Origin: an uncultured Bacteroidota bacterium
Lineage (GTDB): Bacteria > Bacteroidota > Bacteroidia > Flavobacteriales > Flavobacteriaceae
Direction: 5' to 3'
Assembly: GCA_902525795.1 (NCBI GenBank)
Contig: CABZIT010000009.1
Coordinates: forward strand, 1-37,607
DNA length: 37,607 nt
Shown here: positions 8,029 to 16,776 of the stretch, piece after piece
Layout: every line of letters starts with the position of its first letter
How positions within the stretch are numbered: the stretch's first letter is position 1
Position numbers and translations under genes: made by a program
The notes under the pieces: generated by a model
Seen by the model: only the letters and a program-made list of their open reading frames with translations
Told to the model about the DNA's origin: nothing
Database searches by the model: none

Positions 8029-8411
8029 CTATTTAAAATTTTTTCAATATTTGGTTTAAAATAATTTGGCCCTTTTAAAACTTTTCCATCCTCTCTGTAT
8101 ATTGGCTTTCCATCTCTACCCAGTTTACTCATATTACTATTTTGAATTTCGTCAAATATTTCATCAATTTTATATTGAAAACCATGCTCAATTATAGTTC
8201 CACACAAAATATATAGCATATCACCAAGAGCATCAGCTACTTCAATTAAATCATTATTATTTGCAGCATTCAAATATTCTTCATTTTCCTCTTTCATTAA
8301 ATTAAACCTTAATTTATTTTTTTCATGACCTATATTAGCCTTGGGATCCTCTAGAAAATCTAAATTAAATACTTTATGAAATTCTTTTACTGAATTAATT
8401 TTATCATTCAT
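8025..8411 (-). CDS. MazG-like nucleotide pyrophosphohydrolase (PRA-PH superfamily)
   Basis: A 128-residue all-alpha NTP-PPase of the MazG/HisE superfamily (PF01503). The metal-binding pattern is visible as EENEEY (about 41-46) followed by EVADALGDMLY (57-67), giving the ExxE...D...D arrangement. The C-terminus contains GRDGKPIYREDGKVLKGPNY, a tail seen in phage and bacterial members thought to hydrolyse non-canonical or damaged nucleotides. Which nucleotide it cleaves cannot be told from sequence. It is convergent with ilvE and divergent from the small membrane gene at 8440. Confidence 0.85.
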   Translation of the reverse strand: MNDKINSVKEFHKVFNLDFLEDPKANIGHEKNKLRFNLMKEENEEYLNAANNNDLIEVADALGDMLYILCGTIIEHGFQYKIDEIFDEIQNSNMSKLGRDGKPIYREDGKVLKGPNYFKPNIEKILNS

Positions 8412-8439
8412 TTTTAAAATTTTATTAGTTTAGTGATAT

Positions 8440-8625
8440 ATGTTTTCAACTGGTCAATTAATATTTGCAATTTTATTCGCTATTTCCTTTACAATAATTA
8501 TTTTTTTCGCTTACAAAAAAGATAATAAAATTCATCAACAATATTACAAAGGAAGTCTCTGGGTCTTACTCGCATTTATCTGCTTTATAGGATTCATCGC
8601 AACCATTAAATTTATCTTTATTTAA
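8440..8625 (+). CDS. Small two-helix membrane protein, uncharacterised
   Basis: A 61-residue protein with two hydrophobic helices (about 5-24 and 41-60) separated by a charged loop, AYKKDNKIHQQYYKGS. The N-terminus MFSTGQLIFA and this loop look like a short conserved family that I associate with Flavobacteriia, for which no function is known to me. It starts 28 nt from the divergent MazG-like gene. Coding status is supported by the coherent pattern of hydrophobic segments. Confidence 0.7.
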   Translation: MFSTGQLIFAILFAISFTIIIFFAYKKDNKIHQQYYKGSLWVLLAFICFIGFIATIKFIFI

Positions 8626-8834
8626 TCTAAAAATCCAAAATCTTTGCTGTATTTAAACATTTAATATTCTAATATTTACATTATTAAACTCAGTGTCAAT
8701 TAAAACATTATTATCATCAAAAACAGGAATTAGTACATTATTGATCTTTTATATTAAACTAAAGTAAATATTTTTTCAAAATAAATAATCTTTTAAGGAT
8801 ATAGGTGTAAATTCGTAAGGTAAATTAATTTAAT

Positions 8835-9203
8835 ATGAAAAGCTTTTTATTAGTTTTTCTTGGGGGTGGTATTGGTAGTAGCTGCAGATTTTTAATCTCA
8901 AATATTATTAATAACAGCTTTAAATCATTTCATTATTTGGGAACTTTTTCAGTAAATGTTATTGGTTGTATCATCGTTGGAATTGTAATTGGGTTTTTAC
9001 AAAAGGAAAATAATTTTAACCAAAACTATTTATTATTATTTTCATCTGGATTTTGTGGGGGATTTACAACATTTTCAGCATTTGCAAATGAAAATTTGGA
9101 TTTGATTAAAAACGGGAATTTTTCAGTATTTTTCTTATATGTTGTAAGTTCAGTTGTTTTTGGTATTGCAGCAGCATTCCTAGGATATTTAATAGTAAAA
9201 TAA
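8835..9203 (+). CDS. crcB: Fluoride channel FluC/CrcB
   Basis: This small membrane protein (122 aa, four helices) exports fluoride as an antiparallel dimer. Key family motifs are present: GGGIGSSCRF (10-19), GTFSVNVIGC (36-45, with the channel-lining Asn at 41) and the GGFTTFSAF loop (75-83) that carries the Phe-box and central sodium site residues. It is a single copy, so a homodimer is expected. The 209-bp gap before it (8626-8834) shows no recognisable fluoride riboswitch and no clear gene. Confidence 0.95.
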   Translation: MKSFLLVFLGGGIGSSCRFLISNIINNSFKSFHYLGTFSVNVIGCIIVGIVIGFLQKENNFNQNYLLLFSSGFCGGFTTFSAFANENLDLIKNGNFSVFFLYVVSSVVFGIAAAFLGYLIVK

Positions 9204-9208
9204 CTACT

Positions 9209-9793
9209 TTAATACTTAACACCCGCCTTAACACTAATATCTAAAAAATTCTCCTTGGGAACTATAGGGCAGGAATATGACTCATTGTATGCGCAAAGAG
9301 GATTATATGAATTGTTGAAATCAATTGTAATTTTTGCTGTAGAGTCCTGAAAAAGGTCTAGATATCTACCACCACCATAAGTTTCATCACCATTAGTCTT
9401 ATCTAAAAAAGGGACAAATAAATGGTTGGGTGGGTAATCATTTGAGTCAACATACTTATAGGCAGATAATTTATATTCTTGTGTATTAATTATAAAAATT
9501 AATTCAGCGCATTTAATAACATTTAGCTTACTTCCTGTTGATGTATTTAATTTAATTTTTTTTGCATTATTAATAAGCATTATTTCAGCCTTTACTATGT
9601 AATTGGAATCAATTTGAAAGAAATCTAGTCCCCTGAATCTTTTTAAATCTGAGTTATTAAAAGGTGTCGTGGTTGCATCTTTGAAACTCGCATTTAATTG
9701 TTTTTGAAATTCATTTAAGTGAATATTGTGTATTCTTTTTTTCTCACACGAAGCACACATAACAAATAAAATTAAAATAGCTCTAAAGATCAT
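9209..9793 (-). CDS. DUF1684-family lipoprotein
   Basis: A 194-residue exported protein whose signal ends in LFVMCASCEKK, giving a lipoprotein cysteine at 13 or 16. The DUF1684 (PF07920) hallmarks are in the C-terminal half: GDETYGGGRYLDL, IDFNNSYNPLCAYN and YSCPIVPKENFL, ending in VKAGVKY. The family's function is unknown to me. It overlaps the end of pyrF by 4 nt, so it is translationally coupled to the purM-prfA-pyrF unit although it has no obvious link to nucleotide synthesis. Confidence 0.88.
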   Translation of the reverse strand: MIFRAILILFVMCASCEKKRIHNIHLNEFQKQLNASFKDATTTPFNNSDLKRFRGLDFFQIDSNYIVKAEIMLINNAKKIKLNTSTGSKLNVIKCAELIFIINTQEYKLSAYKYVDSNDYPPNHLFVPFLDKTNGDETYGGGRYLDLFQDSTAKITIDFNNSYNPLCAYNESYSCPIVPKENFLDISVKAGVKY

Positions 9794-10614
9794 TTTAATA
9801 TTTGCTGCATGAGATTTTGAACTTTTTCAGCAGCTTCAGCAGCTGCTTTATCAAATTTATTTCCAGATGATGCATATATTATAGACCTGGATGAGTTGAC
9901 AATGATTCCAATTTCATCATTCATCGAGTTTTCACATATCTTATTTAAATCTCCGCCCTGAGCTCCAAATCCTGGAATCAATAGAAAATGCTTTGGTATT
10001 TGCTTTCTAATACTTTTAAAAAATTCAGGTTTTGTACCACCTACAACATACATTGTATTGCTTTCATCACCCCACTTCCTTGATGAATTAATAACTTCAG
10101 AAAAAACATAATTTTCTTTCATAAACCCAGGAATCTTCTTTAATTGTATATCTTTTGAGCCGTTATTAGAGGTAAGTGCAAGTATTATGATGAACTTATT
10201 ACTGATTTCTAAAAAAGGCTTTACAGAGTCTGATCCCATGTAGGGGTTTACAGTGATACTATTGAAGTTCATATTTTTTAAAAATGCATCGGCGTACATT
10301 TTACTAGTGTTACCAATGTCACCTCTTTTTGCGTCAGCAATTGTAAAAATTTCAGGAAAATTTTTATTAAGGTAGTTAATTGTTTTTTCCATTGACTTCC
10401 AACCTCTGCTACCCTGCGATTCATAAAAAGCTGTATTTATTTTATAGCAAACACAAAATTTGTTTGTAGAATCAATAATAGCTTTGTTAAATTCAAATAA
10501 TGGATCTTCATTTTCTTTTAAAAAATTAGGTATTTTATTAATATCTGAGTCCAATCCAATTGATAAAAAAGATTTCTTTTTTCTTATTTGGTATTCAATT
10601 TCTTTCTTGTTCAT
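9790..10614 (-). CDS. pyrF: Orotidine 5'-phosphate decarboxylase (long, type 2 form)
   Basis: It catalyses the last step of UMP synthesis, OMP to UMP. It has the type 2 active-site motif DAKRGDIG (94-101 in this numbering, catalytic D94-K96-D99) and 274 residues, typical of the longer PyrF subfamily. The C-terminal AAAEAAEKVQN helix is also usual. The frame is open from a TTG at 10620, but the ATG at 10614 lies 2 nt after the prfA stop and gives the expected N-terminus. It is in a tight minus-strand operon with prfA upstream and the DUF1684 gene downstream. Confidence 0.95.
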   Translation of the reverse strand: MNKKEIEYQIRKKKSFLSIGLDSDINKIPNFLKENEDPLFEFNKAIIDSTNKFCVCYKINTAFYESQGSRGWKSMEKTINYLNKNFPEIFTIADAKRGDIGNTSKMYADAFLKNMNFNSITVNPYMGSDSVKPFLEISNKFIIILALTSNNGSKDIQLKKIPGFMKENYVFSEVINSSRKWGDESNTMYVVGGTKPEFFKSIRKQIPKHFLLIPGFGAQGGDLNKICENSMNDEIGIIVNSSRSIIYASSGNKFDKAAAEAAEKVQNLMQQILK

Positions 10615-10616
10615 TG

Positions 10617-11684
10617 TCAATCCTGTGAGTTTAATATTTCAGAATTTTCTGCAAGCATCAATTCGTCAATAATTTTTTGAATATCACCATCAATAATTTT
10701 TGATAAATCATAAAGAGTCAAGCTAATTCTATGCTCAGTAACTCTTCCTTGTGGATAATTATAAGTTCGAATTTTTGCGCTTCTATCACCCGATGATACC
10801 ATACTTTTTCTTTTTACTGAATCAGCTTTTCTCCTCTTCTCTACCTCAAGCTCATAGAGTCTCGTTCTTAAAACTTTTAATGCCTTATCTAAATTTTTAT
10901 GCTGAGATTTTTGATCTTGACAACTTACAATTATACCTGTTGGTTCATGATGTAATTTGATTGCTGAGTATGTAGTATTTACAGATTGACCCCCTGGACC
11001 GGTTGAGGTTGTTCTTTCAATTCTTACATCCTGCATATCAATTTCGACATCAAATTCTTCTGCCTCAGGAAGAACAATTACCGTAGCAGCACTAGTATGC
11101 ACTCTACCTTGAGTTTCAGTTTGTGGAACTCTTTGTACCCTGTGTACTCCTGCTTCAAACTTCATACTAGCATAGACATCTTCACCGTTAATCTCAAAAA
11201 TAATTTCCTTAAAACCACCTGAAGTTCCTTCATTGGAATCAACCAGGTTAACCGACCAATTTTTGGATTCGGAATACTTTGAGTACATTCTGAATAAATC
11301 ACCTGCAAAAATACTTGCTTCATCGCCACCAGTCCCAGCTCTAATTTCAACAACTACATTTTTAGAATCATCAGGATCTTTGGGAATTAACAAAAACTTT
11401 AATCCATCTTCAATTTTTGGAATTTTATTTTCAACTTCTTCTAATTGAAGTTTTGCCATTTCAACCAATTCATAATCCTTTTCAGTAGAAATAACTTCCT
11501 GTGCCTCTTTTTTATTAGATAATAAATTTTTATAGATTTTACCTTTCTCAATTATTTTTTGCAAACCCTTATATTCCTTAGAGAGATTAATATATTTTGG
11601 TTGATCAGAAATTGTTTCGGGAAGAATAAGTAATTCTCCCAGTTGACCAAATCTTTCCTCAATTAATTTTAATTTATCTAGCAA
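10617..11684 (-). CDS. prfA: Peptide chain release factor 1
   Basis: RF1 recognises UAA/UAG stop codons in the ribosomal A site. At 355 residues it has the codon-recognition PxT motif as PQT (187-189), followed by the QGRVHTS segment. The peptidyl-hydrolysis GGQ is at 231-233 in [10 protein letters not shown]. There is no RF2-type SPF motif and no programmed frameshift. It lies between purM (50 nt upstream) and pyrF (2 nt downstream), an order I recognise from other Flavobacteriia. Confidence 0.97.
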   Translation of the reverse strand: MLDKLKLIEERFGQLGELLILPETISDQPKYINLSKEYKGLQKIIEKGKIYKNLLSNKKEAQEVISTEKDYELVEMAKLQLEEVENKIPKIEDGLKFLLIPKDPDDSKNVVVEIRAGTGGDEASIFAGDLFRMYSKYSESKNWSVNLVDSNEGTSGGFKEIIFEINGEDVYASMKFEAGVHRVQRVPQTETQGRVHTSAATVIVLPEAEEFDVEIDMQDVRIERTTSTGPGGQSVNTTYSAIKLHHEPTGIIVSCQDQKSQHKNLDKALKVLRTRLYELEVEKRRKADSVKRKSMVSSGDRSAKIRTYNYPQGRVTEHRISLTLYDLSKIIDGDIQKIIDELMLAENSEILNSQD

Positions 11685-11734
11685 TTTTAAGTATTTCTAA
11701 TTTTTATTATTCAGGCTATTGGTTACATATTAAA

Positions 11735-12919
11735 CTAATATACAAAATGTCCAAATTCTGAATCAATTGTGAGTTTTTTTGAAGCTGACTTCTCAACTCT
11801 ACCAATAACCCTGGCATCTACAGAAAAAGATTTTGAAATATTTATTATTTCATTTGCAAAACTTTTATCAACATATATTTCCATCCTATGCCCACAATTA
11901 AACACACGATACATCTCTTTCCATCCTGTTTTTGATACCTCTTGAATTATCTTAAATAGACTTGGTACTGGAAACATATTATCTTTAATAATGTGTAAAT
12001 TATTTTCAATAAAATGTAAAATTTTAGTTTGAGCTCCACCACTACAATGAACCATGCCATTAATGTTATGTATTCCAATATCATTTATTATTTTTTTGAT
12101 TATGGGTGCATAAGTTCTCGTTGGGGATAATACAAATTTTCCTGCATCGTATTCATATTTATCAATTTTATCAGTTAATGCATAGGGTCCAGTGTATATT
12201 AAATCATTAGGGATATTTGAATCATAACTCTCCGGATATTTTGATGCTAAAGATTTAGAAAATATGTCATGCCTAGCGGATGTCAAACCATTACTTCCAA
12301 TACCACTATTGTAATTAGTTTCATAATTTGCTTGACCAAAGGATGATAATCCAACTATTACATTTCCAGCTTTGATTTTATTATTATCAATAACATCTTC
12401 TCTTTTCATTCTAGAAATGATTGTACTATCAACAATCACAGTTCTCACAAGATCTCCAACATCAGCAGTTTCCCCACCCGAAAGATGTATATTAATATTT
12501 TGATTTTTCAACTTTTCTACAAATTCCTTTGTTCCATTGATTATTGATGAGATAACTTTACCATCTACTAGGTTTTTATTTCTTCCAATCGTTGATGAAA
12601 TTATAAAATTATCTACCGCGCCAACACAAATTAAATCATCTAAATTCATAACCAGAGAATCTTGTGCAATACCTTTCCAAACTGATAGATCACCAGTTTC
12701 TTTCCAATACATATATGCAAGAGAACTCTTTGTGCCAGCACCGTCTGCGTGCATGACTATACAATGTTCTTCTGATCCCGAAATGTAGTCAGGAATTATT
12801 TTACAAAAAGCTTTGGGAAATAAACCTTTATCTAGTTTTTTTATTGCTTCGTGAACATCTAATTTAGAAGCAGAAACACCTCTTCTTGAGTATTTATCTG
12901 AAAGATTCTCTTTGATCAT
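11735..12919 (-). CDS. purM: Phosphoribosylformylglycinamidine cyclo-ligase (AIR synthase)
   Basis: It makes aminoimidazole ribotide in the fifth step of purine synthesis, using ATP. It has the PurM N-terminal YSRRGVSASK start, a HADGAGTKSS loop (about 57-66), the SGGETADVGDLV glycine-rich segment and a C-terminal AIRS_C domain with VHCSGGAQTK and NCGHRMEI. At 394 residues it is longer than the approximately 345-aa E. coli form and matches the longer Bacteroidota version. It is first in the purM-prfA-pyrF-DUF1684 set and has a -7-like box just upstream. Confidence 0.92.
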   Translation of the reverse strand: MIKENLSDKYSRRGVSASKLDVHEAIKKLDKGLFPKAFCKIIPDYISGSEEHCIVMHADGAGTKSSLAYMYWKETGDLSVWKGIAQDSLVMNLDDLICVGAVDNFIISSTIGRNKNLVDGKVISSIINGTKEFVEKLKNQNINIHLSGGETADVGDLVRTVIVDSTIISRMKREDVIDNNKIKAGNVIVGLSSFGQANYETNYNSGIGSNGLTSARHDIFSKSLASKYPESYDSNIPNDLIYTGPYALTDKIDKYEYDAGKFVLSPTRTYAPIIKKIINDIGIHNINGMVHCSGGAQTKILHFIENNLHIIKDNMFPVPSLFKIIQEVSKTGWKEMYRVFNCGHRMEIYVDKSFANEIINISKSFSVDARVIGRVEKSASKKLTIDSEFGHFVY

Positions 12920-12935
12920 TCTAAATTTTTCAATA

Positions 12936-12943
12936 CAAAAATA
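12936..12943 (-). promoter_or_regulatory. Possible -7 element for purM
   Basis: The minus strand reads TATTTTTG, an exact TAnnTTTG match ending 16 nt before the purM ATG. A properly spaced -33 TTG is not seen. The rest of the 256-bp gap between purM and the glutamine synthetase gene (12920-13175) holds A-rich runs (13012-13040) and a TA-repeat, with no gene. Confidence 0.35.
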
Positions 12944-13175
12944 TTAAAGTAAACTAAATAATTTCTTTTTTTAGTAAATAAGATTTTATAATTCTTAAAA
13001 TCAATTTTATTAACAAAAAAAGAAAAAAAAAGAAAAAAAATATGTAATCCTTATCAATAAATAGATTTTATTATAATGTTCATAAAAAGTTTTGAATACT
13101 GGTGTATAATTAGCATCAAATATCAAATTTATATATATATTTATCAGCTTTAGTATAACTTATAACACTAGCAAC

Positions 13176-14177
13176 ATGAGTAAATCAAAATTAGAATACA
13201 TTTGGTTGGATGGATACAAACCAACCGCAAGCCTGAGAGGAAAAACAAAAGTTGTATCAGATTTTAGTGGAAAATTAGAAGATTGTCCAGTTTGGGCGTT
13301 TGATGGGAGCTCTACTAGACAAGCAGAAGGTGGGTCTTCAGACTGCTTATTAAAGCCAGTTGCCATATACCCAGATCCCGTCAGAAAAAATGGTTTTATA
13401 GTAATGAATGAGGTTTTAAACCCTGATGGATCTCCTCACGAATCAAATGGAAGAGCCACCATAGATGATGATGATGACGACTTTTGGTTTGGTTTCGAAC
13501 AAGAATATTTTTTATGGAATCCTGAAACTAACTTACCTCTTGGTTTTCCAAAAGACCAAACCCCACAAGGACAATTCTATTGTTCTGTTGGTGGGAAAAA
13601 TGCTTTTGGAAGAGAAGTTATGGACAGACATTTAGATATTTGTATTGATGCAGGGATTAACATCGAGGGTACAAATGCTGAAGTAGCTGCTGGTCAATGG
13701 GAGTTTCAAATTTTTTCCAAAGGTGCTGCTAACGCAGGCGATGAAATGTGGGTGGCTAGATACTTTTTAGAAAGACTTGCAGAAGAGTATGGATTAGCAA
13801 TTGAGTACCACCCAAAACCACTTGGTGCTACAGATTGGAACGGATCCGGTATGCATGCTAACTTTTCAAATACAACTTTAAGAACATGTGGTTCAAAGGA
13901 AACTTATGAGAAAATATGTGAAGCATTCAGGCCTGTTGTTAAAGAACATATTGATGTGTATGGTGCTTTCAATGATCAAAGATTAACGGGTGATCACGAA
14001 ACACAATCAATTCATGAGTTTAGCTATGGTGTTTCTGACAGAGGGGCCTCCATAAGAATTCCAATTATGACAGTTGAAAAAGGATACAAGGGCTGGCTTG
14101 AAGACAGAAGACCTGCATCAAATGGTGATCCTTACAAAATAGCTGCTAGAATAATTAAAACAGTAAAATCTGCATAA
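13176..14177 (+). CDS. glnII: Glutamine synthetase, type II (GSII)
   Basis: It condenses glutamate and ammonia to glutamine using ATP. The 333-residue length, the beta-grasp N-terminal domain (IWLDGYK, WAFDGSST) and the absence of the adenylylation tail mark it as GSII, the eukaryote-like class found in Bacteroidota, rather than the longer GSI or GSIII. Active-site segments include GFEQEYFLW (metal-binding glutamates), GTNAEVAAGQWEFQ, GSGMHANFS and GASIRIP. It is a stand-alone gene with its own bidirectional terminator. Its codons are less AT-biased than its neighbours, suggesting high expression. Confidence 0.95.
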   Translation: MSKSKLEYIWLDGYKPTASLRGKTKVVSDFSGKLEDCPVWAFDGSSTRQAEGGSSDCLLKPVAIYPDPVRKNGFIVMNEVLNPDGSPHESNGRATIDDDDDDFWFGFEQEYFLWNPETNLPLGFPKDQTPQGQFYCSVGGKNAFGREVMDRHLDICIDAGINIEGTNAEVAAGQWEFQIFSKGAANAGDEMWVARYFLERLAEEYGLAIEYHPKPLGATDWNGSGMHANFSNTTLRTCGSKETYEKICEAFRPVVKEHIDVYGAFNDQRLTGDHETQSIHEFSYGVSDRGASIRIPIMTVEKGYKGWLEDRRPASNGDPYKIAARIIKTVKSA

Positions 14178-14194
14178 TAATCCAATATTATAAC

Positions 14195-14227
14195 AAAAAA
14201 GGAGATTAACATTAATCTCCTTTTTTT
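14195..14227 (+). terminator. Rho-independent terminator after glutamine synthetase (bidirectional)
   Basis: GGAGATTA (14201-14208) / TAATCTCC (14213-14220) forms an 8-bp stem with a 4-nt loop, flanked by six A residues and seven T residues. It lies between two convergent genes and overlaps the stop codon of the exchanger gene, so it can serve both. Confidence 0.9.
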
Positions 14228-15161
14228 ATGAAAATGTATTAAGTATAAAATATATATACACTAATAACATTAAAAACCCTTTTGCTTTTCCAATAGCATT
14301 CTTTTTTGGAAAAAAAGCCAAAAGTAAAAGTAAAAATGAAAAAGCGATCACCCATGGTATATCTCTCGATAAAATTTCAGAGGCAACTTGAATTGGTTTT
14401 ATTAGAGCAGTAATTCCAAGGACTGATCCAATATTAAAAATATTAGATCCAATTATATTTCCAACCGACAACCCCTTTTCTTTTTTTATAATTGCTATCA
14501 ATGAAGCAGCTAACTCTGGAATACTTGTGCCAATAGCTACAATAGAAACTGAAATTACTGCTTCACTAACATTCATTTTTTTCGCAAAATCAACTGCACC
14601 ATCAACCAAAAACTCAGCTCCATAAAATAATGAAACTGTTGAAATAAGTAGCCATAAAATTATTTTGTATCCTGAACTTTCCAACAATTTTTCATCAATC
14701 TCGTTATCTAGATTTTTTTGTTGATTTCGTGAAATAAAATAATATATAAATAACAATAAACAAGCAAACATTACTAAACCATCCAATTGACTGATAATTG
14801 AGTCCAAGGAAAATACAAACAACATCATTGTAAATATGAACATGATAGGCCAGTCTTTTTTATAAAAACTCTTTTCTATTACAATCAAAGTTGATATTGA
14901 AATAACTGATAAAACAAGACCAATATTTGCAATATTTGAACCAATTATATTATTTAATGCAATGGATGGGGAACCTTTCAAAGCAGCATTGATGCTAACA
15001 ACAAGCTCTGGAAGCGAAGTTGCAAATGCCATTACAGTCATACCAATAATAAATTTGGGTAATTTAAATTTTAATGAAACTGAAACAGATGCTCTAGTAA
15101 TAAACTCCCCTCCAATAACCAATAAAAAAAATCCAATAAAAATATAAAATAAACTCATCAC
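14226..15161 (-). CDS. CaCA-family sodium/calcium antiporter (YrbG-like)
   Basis: A 311-residue inner-membrane exchanger with the two inverted alpha repeats of the family. The first is GMTVMAFATSLPELVVS with GSNIANIG, and the second is VSIVAIGTSIPELAAS with GSNIFNIG. The Glu of each SLPE/SIPE motif and the Asn of each GSN motif form the ion sites. About ten helices are expected. It probably exports calcium in exchange for sodium, though the exact ion is not provable here. Its start overlaps the stop of the secreted endonuclease by 4 nt, so the two are co-translated. Confidence 0.9.
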   Translation of the reverse strand: MMSLFYIFIGFFLLVIGGEFITRASVSVSLKFKLPKFIIGMTVMAFATSLPELVVSINAALKGSPSIALNNIIGSNIANIGLVLSVISISTLIVIEKSFYKKDWPIMFIFTMMLFVFSLDSIISQLDGLVMFACLLLFIYYFISRNQQKNLDNEIDEKLLESSGYKIILWLLISTVSLFYGAEFLVDGAVDFAKKMNVSEAVISVSIVAIGTSIPELAASLIAIIKKEKGLSVGNIIGSNIFNIGSVLGITALIKPIQVASEILSRDIPWVIAFSFLLLLLAFFPKKNAIGKAKGFLMLLVYIYFILNTFS

Positions 15162-16288
15162 TGAATGATAATTTTCTTGACAAAAACCCCTTGATCAGAA
15201 TCTAATTTTAAAAAATAATATGAAGGTGGAAGATCTAATTGTAAAGAGTTATTTAAAACATTGATATCATTAATCAATAAATTTCCTTTAACTGAATATA
15301 TTGATACTTTAACTGAATTTAATTCTCTATTAAATTGAAATGTACCATTTGAAGGGTTAGGATAAATTGTAAAATTTGAAGTTGAATTTGAAAAAATATT
15401 TAAACTTTGAGACCACTGTTGATCAATATTTTCTCCCCAAATGAAGGAAACTAAACTTGGATGGTCAATAAAAGGATTTCTATTACCCTGGAAACCAAAA
15501 ATAACTTCATTTCTATTTTTTTCGTAATCATCTACAGGATCACTAAAATGCCATTGAATTAATGAAGAAAGTTTTCCAAAAACGGGATCTGAATTTCCAG
15601 GTGTAGTGTAATCTACTAATTCTAAATCAAAAACATTATTAAGGTGATCGTACCCTGGATCATACCTGACTACCATGTAGAAAATAATTCTAGCAATATC
15701 ACCCTTTACGCTATTTGGTGCCTCCCAGCTATCATTGTCGAAAAGGCAATTAAAAGCCTCTGCATGTTGCTGACCTCCAAAGTCATAATCCTTAGTTCCA
15801 CGACTGCTGTTTACAGATCTATCCGCAGGTTTTAAATTGTGAACATCAGTGTAGGCAATATCATCTTGATCTGGAAAACCATGAGATTTTGGCCATATGT
15901 GTTCTCTATTCCAAGAATTATTTTGAGTACCATTACCATTTTCAAATGATGAATAATTACCACTTCCATCTCGATAAAGTTTGTCTTGAGATCTTTCAGT
16001 ATACACCAAAATCATATTTTCATTATTAAGAGGATCTTGATCGGAAAGCTGTAAAATATCCCAGGTATCTGTATTTGATGATGTATAAGGGAAAACATTG
16101 TGATTTGCAATAATTTGATGGATGGATTCTTTTAAATCAATGCCAGATTTTCCCTCAGCTTGAGAATAATAGCCTAATGGAATTGAGGATTCTACATTTG
16201 TGTATGTCGGAGATGATGGAGGGCCAAAACTAGATTGGGAAATAAGATTTTGGGTTAATAAAAAAAATGTGAAAAATAGAAATCTCAT
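15158..16288 (-). CDS. Secreted endonuclease I family protein with T9SS sorting domain
   Basis: An extracellular His-Me finger nuclease (PF04231). It has a signal peptide (1-18, ending in ISQ), then the nuclease domain with NREHIWPKSHGF (catalytic H130), TDVHNLKPADRSVNSSRG (148-165, with metal-ligand N159/N160 nearby) and QGNRNPFIDHP. The last 71 residues (306-376) form a type A T9SS C-terminal domain beginning FTIYPNPSNG and ending KKIIIQ. It is likely surface-exposed or released, and degrades DNA or RNA for nutrients. It is translationally coupled to the cation exchanger. Confidence 0.93.
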   Translation of the reverse strand: MRFLFFTFFLLTQNLISQSSFGPPSSPTYTNVESSIPLGYYSQAEGKSGIDLKESIHQIIANHNVFPYTSSNTDTWDILQLSDQDPLNNENMILVYTERSQDKLYRDGSGNYSSFENGNGTQNNSWNREHIWPKSHGFPDQDDIAYTDVHNLKPADRSVNSSRGTKDYDFGGQQHAEAFNCLFDNDSWEAPNSVKGDIARIIFYMVVRYDPGYDHLNNVFDLELVDYTTPGNSDPVFGKLSSLIQWHFSDPVDDYEKNRNEVIFGFQGNRNPFIDHPSLVSFIWGENIDQQWSQSLNIFSNSTSNFTIYPNPSNGTFQFNRELNSVKVSIYSVKGNLLINDINVLNNSLQLDLPPSYYFLKLDSDQGVFVKKIIIQ

Positions 16289-16383
16289 TAATTAACAAAT
16301 ATAATGTATTTTTAATTTGCCATAATAAAAGAACATTGATTGATTAAACCAAAAATGGCACATATTTTGAAATTTGCTTTGTT

Positions 16384-16776
16384 ATGTTAAGACTTATTTT
16401 TGCAACATTATTTGTATTTTCCTGCTCTAGCTATAAAACTAACAACACTGGTCCCACAAATACTGCTTATAATTATATTTCTCCGTCTCATAAATCGATT
16501 ATTGATGTTATTGTTGGAAAATTTCCGGGGGTAAAAATAATTGGAAGCAATATTGGTTTTGGAAATACAAAAGTTTTGATCAGAGGTGGAAGTTTGTCTA
16601 TCAATAATCAAGCCTACGCTATTTTTGATGTTGATGGTATTATATACATGGAACCACCAATGTTTATTGACCCTCAAAAAATTAAATCTATAACAATACT
16701 TAAATCACTTGCCTCTGTCAATAAATACGGAAATATTGGAAGAGGTGGTGCAATCATAATTAGACTGAAAAAATGA
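16384..16776 (+). CDS. Solitary TonB-plug-like lipoprotein
   Basis: A 130-residue protein with a signal ending in FVFSC, giving a lipoprotein cysteine at about 14. The remainder resembles only the plug domain of SusC/TonB-dependent receptors: GKFPGVKI, VLIRGG, AIFDVDGIIY, DPQKIKSITILKS and NKYGNIGRGGAIII. It has no TonB box and no 22-strand barrel. Standalone plug-like proteins occur in Bacteroidota, but I know of no assigned role. Its stop overlaps the start of the T9SS subtilisin by 4 nt, so both are made from one message. Candidate roles are an accessory lipoprotein or a domesticated receptor fragment. Confidence 0.75.
   Translation: MLRLIFATLFVFSCSSYKTNNTGPTNTAYNYISPSHKSIIDVIVGKFPGVKIIGSNIGFGNTKVLIRGGSLSINNQAYAIFDVDGIIYMEPPMFIDPQKIKSITILKSLASVNKYGNIGRGGAIIIRLKK

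Noticed and set aside
8653-8748. Minus-strand 31-codon stretch reading NNVLIPVFDDNNVLID, vaguely like a GAF-domain strand pair
   Set aside because: Too short, no start codon, and the resemblance is weak; a frame of this length arises readily in AT-rich DNA. A homology search of this stretch would decide.
8626-8834. Possible fluoride riboswitch before crcB
   Set aside because: The conserved GATGG and TTCGCC-type elements and pseudoknot pairing were not found in the gap; only AT-rich sequence is seen.
13012-13140. A-rich runs and TA repeats before the glutamine synthetase gene as a repeat element or CRISPR
   Set aside because: There are no regular repeat-spacer units; simple low-complexity promoter-region sequence.
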